A program made the position numbers and the translations under genes. The notes below the pieces were generated by a model that saw only the letters and a list, made by a program, of their open reading frames with translations, ran no database searches and was not told the origin of the DNA. DNA of 41,683 nucleotides from Candidatus Methylacidiphilales bacterium (GTDB lineage: Bacteria > Pseudomonadota > Gammaproteobacteria > JASGCS01): assembly GCA_030054035.1 (NCBI GenBank), contig JASGCS010000003.1, forward strand, positions 1 through 41,683, written 5' to 3'. Positions within the stretch are counted from its first letter, which is position 1. Every line of letters begins with the position of its first letter. Shown one piece after another: positions 24,001-26,901 of the stretch.

Positions 24001-24640
24001 TGGTTTATTGGGAGCTTATTTAGGAATATTACCAGTATTCAATAGGATTGATTCAACTAGAACCTTGTATTTACAGCAATTATCTGGGAATATAATTATT
24101 CCAATAGGTGGAGTATCGTTTTTATCACAACTAAATATTACTAATTTATATTTAAAAGCATCTCCAAATACTTCATTAAATGATACTAATCAATATTCGA
24201 TTAATATATATAGTCCTATTAAGGCAGATTATATTTCATTAAATGCGTATAATTCTATTAATTCTTATTCAAATGGTATTGTAATTGCGAATAAATTAGC
24301 TATATATTCTGAGTATGGAAATATTGGTTCATTCACTTCACCGTTAGTTCTTGCTCCTATAAGTGATACTTATATTTCTGCTTTAGTAGACAATGGCCTA
24401 TCAAATACTTCTACAATTTTTATTAAATCATCTATAGGAAACAATATACTAGCTTTAATAACATTAAGTAATAAAAGAGGTAATGTAGTTCTCAACCCAA
24501 CGCTTCCAAAAGCTCCAGTCAAAAAACGTGATTTAGGATCTATAAGTTCACTTGTAGTATCTTTATTTGAGATATTTGGAGAGGATTGTGATGATAATGT
24601 TCTCTTCTCTTTTGTTTTAAAACCTATTTGTAAATTTTAA
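2..24640 (+). CDS. Giant two-partner-secretion-type exoprotein (FHA/HMW1-like repeat adhesin), 5' end outside window
   Basis: The frame is open from position 2; the first in-frame ATG at 110 is internal, because codons 2-109 read as the same kind of protein, so the true start lies upstream. More than 8,200 residues are visible. The opening residues contain LLLDPDYIDIKGG, followed by a segment like ISxxxIxxxLxxGxxxLxAxxxIxF. That pattern is familiar from haemagglutinin-type exoproteins just after the secretion (TPS) domain. The rest is low-complexity beta-strand repeat rich in Asn, Ser, Thr, Ile and Leu, with few charged residues and very few Trp. An IG-S/T-x-x-x-P-I motif recurs about 40 times. 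All cysteines found are in close pairs. I see no C-terminal beta-barrel, which argues for type Vb (separate TpsB transporter) rather than an autotransporter; no TpsB lies in the window. Likely a surface adhesin or very long fibre (inference). Hand counts of two 60-base lines (9181, 24241) give 14 G+C each, against 29 and 27 in two housekeeping lines (30541, 38281). Confidence -1.
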   Translation, partial: QPFTLNSQDTLLLDPDYIDIKGGVAPIPCQNCVIGSMINASDNTGGISYIYQSVLQSFDSGIISLTAIKGIYFSGTFTNNSLNLGNKSLALTTTCSTNCAGVNDYINISVLINTTGDVTINSQSSVRIDSLITANSVSITSNSGIQTSQTVEVLNATNLTLINNSGTIATQLRPLVVNSSKLSSLSINSSGNVFIKADQIISLINNSSTISLTNGSLNYYQSNPSLRNITIGTLTPSSNLAIYNLYPGGQIIINGVITVNNNLTLSSDGSINGSGSFTINNNARLSLESISDDIGTSAVKLTIEKSSATSTVTFSANDINIKSFTNNVISYFKNSNNSISGNINLEQDGSILIDSNYSFNNRLSLTATGFIYSSDRQFKITAQSFLLEAQGIGISTTPAAGTVPDPANINSELNLSIYGGGLFSSSNLVFKSTRVYLASSEDVFLYQVGMFGSGGNASYSTLGLFGLTQIVNDIILPNQDIALTNSSGILILHAVSGNIYSQPRSALISRIIRLQAINGSIGRQTNPILVIAGNTFYVTYDPNDYNSSNFFAVACSSSCLTGAGNIFLSRLTSVGVSELNDLKTAAAPAVANIISTNSIITLFNNPVDIATCSSLQLCTIAQNIFSIPSTIRATNITNSSGTTLQYSDVTLVSIRSDIGSLSNPILFSVVPTTLIIQTRNGSIYASGNSNLGQNSNINSIYNKILNNATPLGPSPTAIQSINLTQVQGDVTFIPTQSQIALPLNISVSSGNFYFGTSLKLLSNTSVQASNIQATNQSVLIDVKSSDLILNSNTNIGSNSIGLKLISTDSIYNKIRIISLDNVYLSLDYRVDATNSATIYKPLEGFLNSLGSINPSIPNDKILYLTRADAISMETIINSGLTLNFSINISSTLNEINLGAPITISAPSISISGSKLFNSSHKITFVYPTTGRLQLVSSSSIGNATGRIIIPSSIAINTNNTVFNIPGGQIIYAESSSPVNLLLARYEGFGVSSANTFPTLDIIQTFGVSSISVVSNPISSDPISLDIGLNLTLNGELTGTTNLITRSLELSASAITINSLGLKSTNSDSVLKLSTTTGAIGTSASPLQISFNTLADQDRIYNVSNLSNTFTITSKTNVFLRSTGVGASNGLLYAFIGNVNDFSGNVTISTINSNNANPTLSLTLISGDLVFPVGNRSNSITLSRPVTSSTINFIFATESGDIIINRNLDFSLHANSKLTFNANSNNPSKGNITISLPSNGYIYAKYIELNARSNITTTALANNSGFRVLPSGSIKLNSTEGSIGSSIFPVSIRNNTTSDFANNIFSAVYGDIYLSDTNDSTDDFINIVATNTASTTIFTISPSGTLGLTQIHNVLSNLVSIATIDSGTASQFAFNNLYLKVPSNTTLTTASTAKIAVNTLSIYAGSIGTSLSPINLFVANVTPSTVIFSSQNDVYISYSDDSVLNFVNALFDTIGTSTVASGVVSSKVISFERTGATALDISRDINIFNFRFGSSSVKSNFIEYGKLIIKSGAGITNNSGRYLISAKRLELVVNGALGTSTNPIILNAFNSDSGNACRDSTSSTINVNEFCSLLVRDSTSSSNANIYIATLTTNLCNQLGNTTCVSGTSYSLGSTFISRAGTAPATVVNSLIINENLKVDLFNGCYLNSLGCSTVTLANVYILNATNNGLGLSTINGVTNFFDQTRGSKFDLSTYLSITIHSDGDIGSPDQPIQIPYNASRTIINLVAGGNIYLDTNGNLFELFSNSANFIYRTGTTTISGTSESTSATRLFVTQSGVLGSSFASVTNSISYSALNLTILFNLNPVNNRTITLSADLSLKDLEIYNAYSLKCFSNASCGSITTTDDFLYDSSTITGSSLGDVGTGFANINAIEITATNRTIKADQIAIKFDLPNTFDGSNLLLSASDIIVLVDSTSSSSTDVTISKLDFGFSKVYISTISTRGILLKEESSLPAISAGSVSLNSKYIKNDTTTAGYIQLNGGGVYLVANGSTSTDGIGLSTSPIQIESSRGSLSDSSNEFFFNALNSSIYLSSKSQSTFLGSLLPTTEGTVQVSTTGIYSLKQLTAVAGTPSHITINGAFNVISQYIPSLVVTTQNGNINGGNANGDILYVNNIKLEAGSGSINYRGTIRSTVSGSITLKAENIGTITYPLTIQSDSFISNTNFIVDTIASSNVYLRSPVSQNTLLFGDLSFSSVSYNLFLIADSSLNQNLSIPNGTIDISDISLHIDVKYGYLNNSALIKVKNLTIVALSNIYGTGSLELADTSASLTITSKEGSIGYDGLLKTIQPIALNVYGRTSITSNSHFSIVAESGNLYVSSSSKSLYQLLIGSVDSSRTYFKPFNYGTIGFIFTDSTSANQPVLSNNISTVAAGNQIKLLFSAQSFTGSASITSHAVEFRSLTGNQFYGSINANVVTIVNTNGDIGQSSSTNRMSINLGGDALLSISNTRGSVYIAANDINKLALGNYQLGESATTVSFYDNSTGSTTLNFNGHIFFNDNILFDINTTKILSGSALITSGNITLTAAGISNFTGALIANNINLFSSDEIGSKLQPVYVSIGVNGLLTIGADSSTALSFDAYISSNNVSSILSTSVLSSSSPISLITSKVLHLFQTTGDLDLNSNIKTYSSGSVGYGLDIKSLKGSIVLNSTIDVGTSSVTLESFENIKTSSNLSIEIIANQITLIADGTIGIGELDYPIAIKPGAAVSLILSAVNGSAYVINKSTTNRINLYGSLSGNVFKVGGSGADIYLMENIVAKTVILEINNLNNDLDKSIIASDSISIICVSASCASSGIGSSAHKLIINSGNINNVFKYLYFGTKDVYVQSTISINTSIVRLQSSSAASRTIFINSAIDATSIKNYKVVEIASQCSTSDQRCSYSPYGDIYINATEYDRIIVTPDTINQAKSNINWNVLSHIYSSVNSISTIALGQGINFTISTNGCLASSTCGNTDSFAINLTNIWISLHRSVNTNIQNGKLELTTQNGTSGASLFGINVYKLQASYIKINSGASIGNVNNYIKVDLYETISNTNLIVSSNCTSSCTTSASSIYLEHLDNALSLLNADITLNANGLFAIAQSNNNITLSSAPSIATNNGFSINSLSGNIYLNTDLTSTKILLFANRIILNADRIITINSSSGITNSLLLLSRVSDIADLTNRLIIVDTSNVLNNSNFNVYLNGVSASIYFKSTSQNQFNTLITGNYNTGSNTIHINYSPTSNTSLDFTDSVINLFNTNISNHTINIANTNGNIISTCSTNCSLETNSISLSSNGNITTSSNFSITTKSISGYLTLIANNGLGNVGSNANPINVNPNKTQTEILSSQFIVNASSIFITSLSTSGKLLSGTFPSTAVVEINQKNGNLYIPYIIPTNFATLKLKTLGDILRGSGSTLRASILSLTSSNGSIGSSSNPITIERVSGTWSSGNLTVSASNGSVYIKSGTQGILPLLGMASSTISFSSSGVFSFDQSSGSLTIASNLNFPSASIILSTSQALSTISLSNSIIANVISLSTPGMVSGNGTLTANQISITANSTNNVNISSNSNLTFNLITSSASTINSTPSGNLIIGTIHSSDLTINHSVSTNVLLNQNSSLINTGLSLVFNQANSSSLLFSDNSNLQFNNLNVSSPNVIEFNGTILISGSVIVSGLKTTLTINDSSNFGSLKVVSSNSNSGFILNENSLLNVTNDLLINVLGSVTFNSNVTVSQGNLAIISGKTIESSGTLTARKLYLRAASIGTLNNFINYNFTSTDRLTICNTSIQGITLTCNSNLSASNQSYGAYFEATSSNALVAITSIAINPLIHLNGPTNAVGIYFNSSTPSNDYTLALALTNGDITINSTFNNLFSNYGVITNNGLVSSITLWAINGSILSNSSSNILSFSSINLHAYNTIGTISNPIPVSNIVNSVQSPFTTFTLTIDSTSASSQTVYLSRQQLPSLWYRQITANNANVRLKLFEISGAILNPNSVNYNFYNPSSVTIFTQISSCSTSYICLDRSNYNNFSLSNLLYPVVENTNPNIEVGLVINENIVSLELHTSSNVIIPSTITFNLATLIWIRSDSNIIIGENAGLILPNNSKLILDATNNLEIQGTLDSPSVELFARNGSIGVCSANSPSVCDSGLSVNIKPVKLKFIPLTVLAGNNNNTFIAISFLFSNTNPLITSNLNTIKFDYASNYSSNNRHLLYIASNTPIDLTGFSSQNLSNQFLINPNIGLYLLTTTTNNNITCSQCVFSSYVLDSTGTVNLSAANLLNGSILNISNLTIKSINSILVTSQSTVYVNSIESVSATSISLTTSSGNIYVSDTGLISSLTPFSLEIGATSGAATNFVSIGLINNYGNAVPLSIVNASSLTFNNPTNIALRVEKLDDANVILTNSSFISGSFLRYIQLHSATTNPQFILPLINMTGSIYIVSTNPVLIKYNITASLLSINSVQNIEQSSGTSLTVSHLALTSGGSVGSLNLPIALSSNPTTIQILAGARNNSSIYLKTTSDIINLVTDKTSSSFVRFSFDGNYDNSDSNVYHTLNITTSGASGITINNEINQFISDNYASFSRVYGLRKVILELNATAGPITINNNVKVLELSLTSFGSITTNAISIVTARTFKFTANSIGTSSLPINISTVLYPEQNELDICISQCDSSLVYNKTDDNQVIINVTTLPAYFIRALNTNEWNCNPTNSCTIIPSSSLVFNQILIVDTCPITLLSTDKCLSTTPVNQGDLNIILAGRGSNYYIPISIFNSLTTFDLNLRAMYGIVSLLSSPVVVNRSSITTFTVVSNNPSTNQSIYSGINLNNVSLVSTAKVVFNTNNGFTTFNRLVSVNGADLIFNSKAAICFNTIAINTSCSDTPRTIIENTVNYSLIEGELLVSVTSGKIIINGLDENGVTCTGGVSCLFPNTARLRLISPITELGNIRVSGFVRLNADSNTVYNAYSGNITQIGTAANQITSNSLVLIAGSTTNSTNLNQLIVNITGTISITIKNIQSVTASNLLLAGTFSTPLLSISYNQNNSTSKNIEITQVVGNIFIDSISNNFTSNATVLLRSLYGSILCISICPSFASTNLTLIAKNSIGASSNPFQISTFPTTFNVNVSNNVFLISHLINLLAIPKTSYSFRQIDSNTNSIYTSAGALTPISTLSNNLLSLHFGSRVIQVSTDLDYSFQKTRISLITDSEDVNSINISNTLTAYALSFYSLNGGVTFNTSVQTDLYIRSAKAINGSIFGSSIISILTNANVTLTTDNNLFISRIQTIGVNNFVKITATGTGKVDNQNQYSLLQTSDLTITSNNSIGTLLSPLQIAVSKLTISNASAATSTVIYINNNFSNDLLINTITSNSNASSLVHIFSNGSILMFDSNSNINVSNIILRTSKSLGTVSNPIVINSTLNSASFIAGEIENSGINILSNNLPSIIVALSNSYFISSLRSTNNLHSISITSSVSSLTLTNTINQSNLGISSSSFDTPVPSSKNELSNVLITFIDRSQSDNSLSITGMVSVNEIKFSNYETIQIMDYYDTKSIIFDTPTLFNLSLTSSFVTPVNSLANNLSFEFTNPNINFENTPEIPLSAVQNLTITISGAGIVDVDLNNLFINIISKYTVLSILTIESNGNIISNSAIPFKPNYLTFIVNGELGTFNNPISINNSNLSRLSITTQKNAYINLNPNIIVESVVNFNAPSNFSLFVFKPNNPPTQIVAPKFNAYIISDSTCPDNIYTNDYCINSYVSYNLFITNTISFASNNLATVFITKTFLENLAFGEIIFQNLNTLSVLGFNQVSNVIQINPSVSKLSFIADSQNGIIDLMNVTLYSSSELILHASEIYSDAQLITNSIELIGTSNVGSVFRPLKLSLPNSSVIYDKFVIKSNNLVALSSTISLYDYLPQNLTDINNKILLSTDNNIISTNATLYLEYLGGHINSNNGINPIALNTDSNNFRFILVSTNGSIQTFGSIIASSISLSARNGLIGSFNYPISIFNSNSPSLASIEITTSVNSNAFLKATSGLTVANFRSKLSATIGTTVIFNNNLENTYQQQFYNPSQIVIISSNSTLINSPYVANAILNNQGVPIDNSILYILNTGFVNISSSQIEIRTNTFSFANDCVCEVSLPKNSNVFLYSNSFGTSPLNFKISRDSTFEITNTSINKINIIINYSGLANSLNKIQLSLKGSYGSVTTRATSTINTITISDSSSISLQNLLIESDSTYIQLGNISNLVSATIQNYKLTPISNVSSLPSTMLSFIGNTSTNSFTINTNTVGLGNKLNISNGYLNISANEISLQLSNTVVNQVCPSTCTLRSISINNILGNLALPSITATNITIVSVGSIISGTLNSNFITLTSINSIGSSANPIVLSKLNSSGKNYNFTTGDSIHLIGSIDSLIPDTLTFTSVSIGNLYLYSTVATTITNSLNYSNANIFINNGNQSFSCALVGACITANSISISANSITGTDSNHYKSNGRITFNCNGAVLTYSFCLTASTNVSVTLINNTINDGLALSIGSGTTTINSTRLIPLIKFTDLVNSIVRFNTNIELLSSITINGVVSFNNSLFNNGSNSITISPAANLILGDSGSLLNKSYGSEQNPLIIQNNTSILPGLSFGFATDIANNLYILFIDNPFSSTLTNSVKSSLNTLISKAYSVGLGTHSNNLVLDYLPSNLSTRRSIALYAQGSITQGTTPQVLTASTIHLYSGFKTTLSQCPINQSTCNDIGGSSSYIKLRPGNSALNFDNILIVTPAYARAYIEKDSQYLWNNKIYGVYNNNISLKEVNLSSSTITENIFGNSFSNIIIVADAFDLTNQIVLFDLFNNGYALINASTDVYITKNQLESVSFGTIHLKAFNSIVGNLNGVINLSSDVNIILEVSNLIDNTGLGITLNNTRITTSGTGSISLLAFTGSITSNSSVQSSLTTENGPITLVTNNNICAISNVNNSCLSTFKLNTTNNNTEDLAFLTVAGYLYNGVSNEICFTQVNGLNCRLPNTVLIHSDSTLILGNVFANEYISINVDGSLYSKPDTVLATISSTSSIVIDALNIGYIFSRENAILDTSKRLSVQNAGIVTINRYTGSQFVSPNNLYSIALSGQIDLTKLNIQLNTVTPLKYYFSLYSDTDPIIIPSSGISLPNSGLIGLNDVSSAIVLVAQNSSIECVIVIDQCGALNSDTIDLIAPNGSIGNANSPIRTLLNKPFAGTLFVEIRDSIYVQAVGTTNLINALHLSSANTNNINFTQDVDHIVYLENDTSEINIGSNGLTFSSLVTLILKTKNQILENQRQSILSSGLITAGAVQIVSARDIGSPDQLFQVLALNPTGSPVLINNSRGNSFTISRWFESTYYDGNIYIDISTDPDLSVRYGGLYISFSDQVSVSGSHELAITTSVGDLLLPQSSFGLTNQNKVLLPGGNTLYNNQKISLLQLTSINGNVYSISPITLVANAFRIYAYNSIGTSQVPLTIEANTNTNVDFVSNTLSFTAGSGIYLSKNHSILSLLNLDAIGSPNAINWINPSLCLPQCELLLQNLSANENVYIPSSGINLQLDVITTQDANISFTLLSNGSIITRSLIDDTTGSIYVDSLHVQATKAISVKLSSLNPSRIPNITVFSTSSEQFGSLVCACDINVVGTNFYQQIADYVSESGIAIATNSEISLNAISFSNVSSPLYLYQSRYGKFKFNKSFVIPGDFFYRSNSESGITTDALTLLTARSFILSSNGSIGSLAIPLDLSIIGLNSSLSSLPSKVLIIELTGNNNSVYLNASTSILNILGSGKSKFYYSGISTTGNDNLLSLRSISSSITISNSLVFRANDFIIDSANSRDLTIQIRAESSTYGSGNIFSSSNASIDITNLGSNILLDLYASQSIGDSVNALLVHSSNENRVHFTFNTSLHLAHNSNIFSLLTINENNIISNVSFISNVTHLIRIIQLNGDIILPRVINLSADNLINGKINLHIKAENRSNSSNCGLSLLQLCGSIITTTTSSIVANTIRLEADSNIGSISSPITLLATGNLPSDNIENRRIYISSNGIDAVISIASGDNIIGLLGAYLGILPVFNRIDSTRTLYLQQLSGNIIIPIGGVSFLSQLNITNLYLKASPNTSLNDTNQYSINIYSPIKADYISLNAYNSINSYSNGIVIANKLAIYSEYGNIGSFTSPLVLAPISDTYISALVDNGLSNTSTIFIKSSIGNNILALITLSNKRGNVVLNPTLPKAPVKKRDLGSISSLVVSLFEIFGEDCDDNVLFSFVLKPICKF
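879..24340 (+). repeat. About 40 diverged copies of an IG(S/T)xxxPI module in the giant exoprotein
   Basis: A recurring protein module starts with a turn such as NGSIGSSSNPI or INSIGSSANPI. About 20-45 residues later comes a strand ending in VYLSS, IYLSS, VYIKS or similar. I located copies near 879, 1173, 1560, 1971, 2817, 3231, 3840, 4211, 4604, 5110, 5983, 6425, 6823, 7259, 7630, 8055, 8370, 9022, 9889, 10198, 11186, 11652, 12293, 13340, 13801, 14783, 15174, 15824, 16070, 16840, 17456, 17831, 18959, 19661, 21428, 21788, 22232, 23031, 23466, 23862 and 24320. Mean spacing is about 200 residues but irregular. Copies are diverged: I saw no long identical nucleotide stretch between them. In haemagglutinin-type exoproteins such modules build successive coils of a right-handed beta-helix. 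Confidence -1.
24587..24631 (+). other. C-terminal cysteine pair of the exoprotein (possible surface-anchor loop)
   Basis: The last residues read CDDNVLFSFVLKPIC followed by KF and the stop. The two cysteines (codons 24587-24589 and 24629-24631) are separated by 13 residues. The HMW1 adhesin of Haemophilus influenzae also has a disulfide-forming cysteine pair close to its C-terminus that keeps the adhesin attached to its transporter. The comparison is by position and spacing, not by sequence identity. Confidence -1.
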
Positions 24641-25705
24641 ATGTTAATTAGTTTAAGACATTTACTAGATTTTGCAGCTGAAAATAATTTTGGTGTTCCT
24701 GCATTTAATGTTAATAATTTAGAACAAATGCAAGCGATTATGAGAGCTGCTAATTCACTTGATGCTCCAGTAATTGTTCAAGCTTCTGCTGGTGCTCGTG
24801 CTTATGCAGGTTCATTTTTTTTAAAGAGCCTCATTGAATCAGCTATAGAGACCTGGCCTCATATTCCATTAGTAATGCATCAAGATCATGGAGCCTCTCC
24901 GGCAGTATGTATTAGATCAATTCAATTGGGCTTTTCTTCAGTGATGATGGATGGGTCTTTAGGTGAAGATATGAAAACCCCTATGAATTATGATTACAAT
25001 AAAAATGTAACAAAACATGTTGTGAGTATAGCTCATGCGGCTGGCGTTTCAGTGGAAGGTGAATTAGGATGTTTAGGATCACTAGAATCAATGAAGGCAG
25101 CAGAAGAAGATGGATCTGGAGCATCTGGAGTCCTTTCACACAATCAACTTTTAACTGATCCTCAAGAAGCAGCTAATTTTGTGCATGATACTCAAGTTGA
25201 CGCTTTAGCTATCGCAATTGGGACATCCCATGGTGCATATAAATTTTCAAAACCACCTACAGGTGAGACTTTAGCTATTGAACGAGTTAAACAAATTAAT
25301 GCTTTAATTCCAGATACGCATCTCGTTATGCATGGCTCAAGTTCAGTCCCACAAGACTTGGTCTCAAAAATTAATACTTATGGTGGAAAAATTAAAAAAT
25401 CTTATGGGGTTCCTGTTTCAGAAATACAAGAATGTATTAAATATGGAGTTAGAAAAATTAATATTGATACTGATTTAAGATTAGCTTGTACTGCTGCAAT
25501 CCGTGAATATTTTAATACTTATCCAGAAGAATTTGATCCTAGAAAATATCTATCTGAAGGTCTAAAAGCTATGGAATTAGTTTGTAAACAAAGATTACAA
25601 GATTTTGGTTGCGCAGGAATGGCTAGTAAAATTAAAGCCAGAACGCTAGAAGAAATGTCTCTCCTCTATAGTAGAGGTGAGTTAAAAAGTAGAGTAAAAA
25701 TTTAG
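24641..25705 (+). CDS. fba: Class II fructose-bisphosphate aldolase
   Basis: Cleaves or forms fructose-1,6-bisphosphate (and probably sedoheptulose-1,7-bisphosphate in this subgroup) using a divalent metal; cytoplasmic. The 354-residue product has the full CbbA/Fba class II pattern: [12 protein letters not shown] near 18-29, metal-ligand region MHQDHG (His80, Asp82, His83), VEGELG around 138-143, GTSHGAYK with His197, MHGSSSVP with His231, and [11 protein letters not shown] from 272. Length and N-terminus match the family, so ATG 24641 is the right start. That ATG follows the exoprotein stop codon with no intervening base and has no Shine-Dalgarno sequence. The gene ends one base from the end of convergent pgk. 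In related cluster arrangements fba usually runs in the same direction as tkt-gap-pgk; here it is inverted. Confidence -1.
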   Translation: MLISLRHLLDFAAENNFGVPAFNVNNLEQMQAIMRAANSLDAPVIVQASAGARAYAGSFFLKSLIESAIETWPHIPLVMHQDHGASPAVCIRSIQLGFSSVMMDGSLGEDMKTPMNYDYNKNVTKHVVSIAHAAGVSVEGELGCLGSLESMKAAEEDGSGASGVLSHNQLLTDPQEAANFVHDTQVDALAIAIGTSHGAYKFSKPPTGETLAIERVKQINALIPDTHLVMHGSSSVPQDLVSKINTYGGKIKKSYGVPVSEIQECIKYGVRKINIDTDLRLACTAAIREYFNTYPEEFDPRKYLSEGLKAMELVCKQRLQDFGCAGMASKIKARTLEEMSLLYSRGELKSRVKI

Positions 25706-25706
25706 C

Positions 25707-26891
25707 CTATGATTTTTTTCTTTTTTCAAAAGCCTTAAGACTAGGCAGTTTAGTTCCGTTTAAGTATTCTAGAAATGCGCCACCACCAGTGCTTAAATAA
25801 TTGATTCTGTTTGAAATCCCAAACATTTCTATTGCAAACACTGTTTCCCCTCCACCTGCTATTACAAATGCATCTGATTTATTTATAGCCTGAGCTATTA
25901 CTTTTGTTCCATCTTTGAATAAGTCTTTTTCTATTACGCCTAACGGTCCATTCCATAGGATTGTTTTAGCTTGTTTGATTATTGAACTATAATGTAATGC
26001 TGTTTGTGTTCCAATATCTAAAATCATTTCATCGTTTGCGACACCTTTACTTATCGTTACATTGTTGCCAATTCTTGAATCTATTGATTTAGCAGTGATT
26101 ACATCAATGGGCAGGATAATTTTATTTTTACCTTTGTTGTTTAAAAGATTATTTGATTGTTCTAAAAAATTATCTTCACAAATTGATGATCCAATGTTAA
26201 TACCGTTACTTTTTAAAAAAGTATTGGCAATACCGCCACCAACTATTAATGTGTCAACAAAATTGAGCATATTATTAATTAAATCAAATTTAGTTGAAAC
26301 CTTTTTCCCACCAATAATTGCAATTAATGGTCGAGTTGGATTATTCATTGCTGTATCCAATTGTTTTATTTCGTATTCTACTAATGGCCCCAAGTAAACC
26401 TCTTTTGCAATTTTGATAATAGCTTCTGTGGAGCTATGTGCACGGTGTGAAGTAGCAAATGCATTAAAAATATATACATCACACATTGAGTTATAACGAT
26501 CTGCTAAAACCTCATCGTTTGAAGTTTCTCCTGCGTTTAGCCGTACATTTTCAAATAGTATTATTTCTTTACTTCGAAATGGTATTGTTTTATTTTGTAT
26601 AGATGAGCAAAATGTTACAGGTACTTTGTATAAATCTCGCAGTACAGTAACCATAAACTCAACAGAATATTCTTTTTGATCTGAACCATCATTAGCTGGT
26701 CTTCCAAAGTGTGTAAGAATGCCAACCTGAGCGCCTGCTTCTAAAAGTGGTTTTAAATTTGATTGAGTAGCGTAAAACTTATTTAAAGATGTTATGGTAT
26801 GTTTTCCATTATGATAGGTTGTTGGCACATTTAAATCTTCTCGGCATAATATTTTTTTGTTTTTAAATGATTTGTACGGTATCTGCTTCAT
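25707..26891 (-). CDS. pgk: Phosphoglycerate kinase
   Basis: Interconverts 1,3-bisphosphoglycerate + ADP and 3-phosphoglycerate + ATP. The 394-residue length is normal. Recognisable motifs: REDLNVP (17-23), HFGRP (61-65), ENVRLNAGE (114-122), ATSHR (146-150), GGKKVSTK (194-201), VGGGIANTF (217-225), WNGPLGV (313-319) and STGGGAFLEY (367-376). Odd points: the segment that normally reads DxRIRASLPTI is SLNKFYATQSNL, placing Lys38 where a conserved substrate-binding Arg (Arg36 in E. coli) is expected. The phosphate loop GGGDT is GGGET (346-350). Other catalytic positions look intact, so the enzyme is probably active but divergent. It is third in tkt-gap-pgk, 10 nt after gap. Confidence -1.
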   Translation of the reverse strand: MKQIPYKSFKNKKILCREDLNVPTTYHNGKHTITSLNKFYATQSNLKPLLEAGAQVGILTHFGRPANDGSDQKEYSVEFMVTVLRDLYKVPVTFCSSIQNKTIPFRSKEIILFENVRLNAGETSNDEVLADRYNSMCDVYIFNAFATSHRAHSSTEAIIKIAKEVYLGPLVEYEIKQLDTAMNNPTRPLIAIIGGKKVSTKFDLINNMLNFVDTLIVGGGIANTFLKSNGINIGSSICEDNFLEQSNNLLNNKGKNKIILPIDVITAKSIDSRIGNNVTISKGVANDEMILDIGTQTALHYSSIIKQAKTILWNGPLGVIEKDLFKDGTKVIAQAINKSDAFVIAGGGETVFAIEMFGISNRINYLSTGGGAFLEYLNGTKLPSLKAFEKRKKS

Positions 26892-26901
26892 GATATCTGT
26901 A

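Noticed and set aside
22000-24640. C-terminal autotransporter beta-barrel in the giant protein
   Set aside because: The last residues are the same repeat type followed by a cysteine loop; there is no alternating aromatic barrel pattern or terminal Phe preceded by an amphipathic strand array.
25690-25740. Bidirectional terminator between fba and pgk
   Set aside because: There are T-rich and A-rich runs but I could not find a convincing stem.
26062-26397. 111-codon frame on the plus strand
   Set aside because: Antisense to pgk, which has clear family motifs over the same bases.
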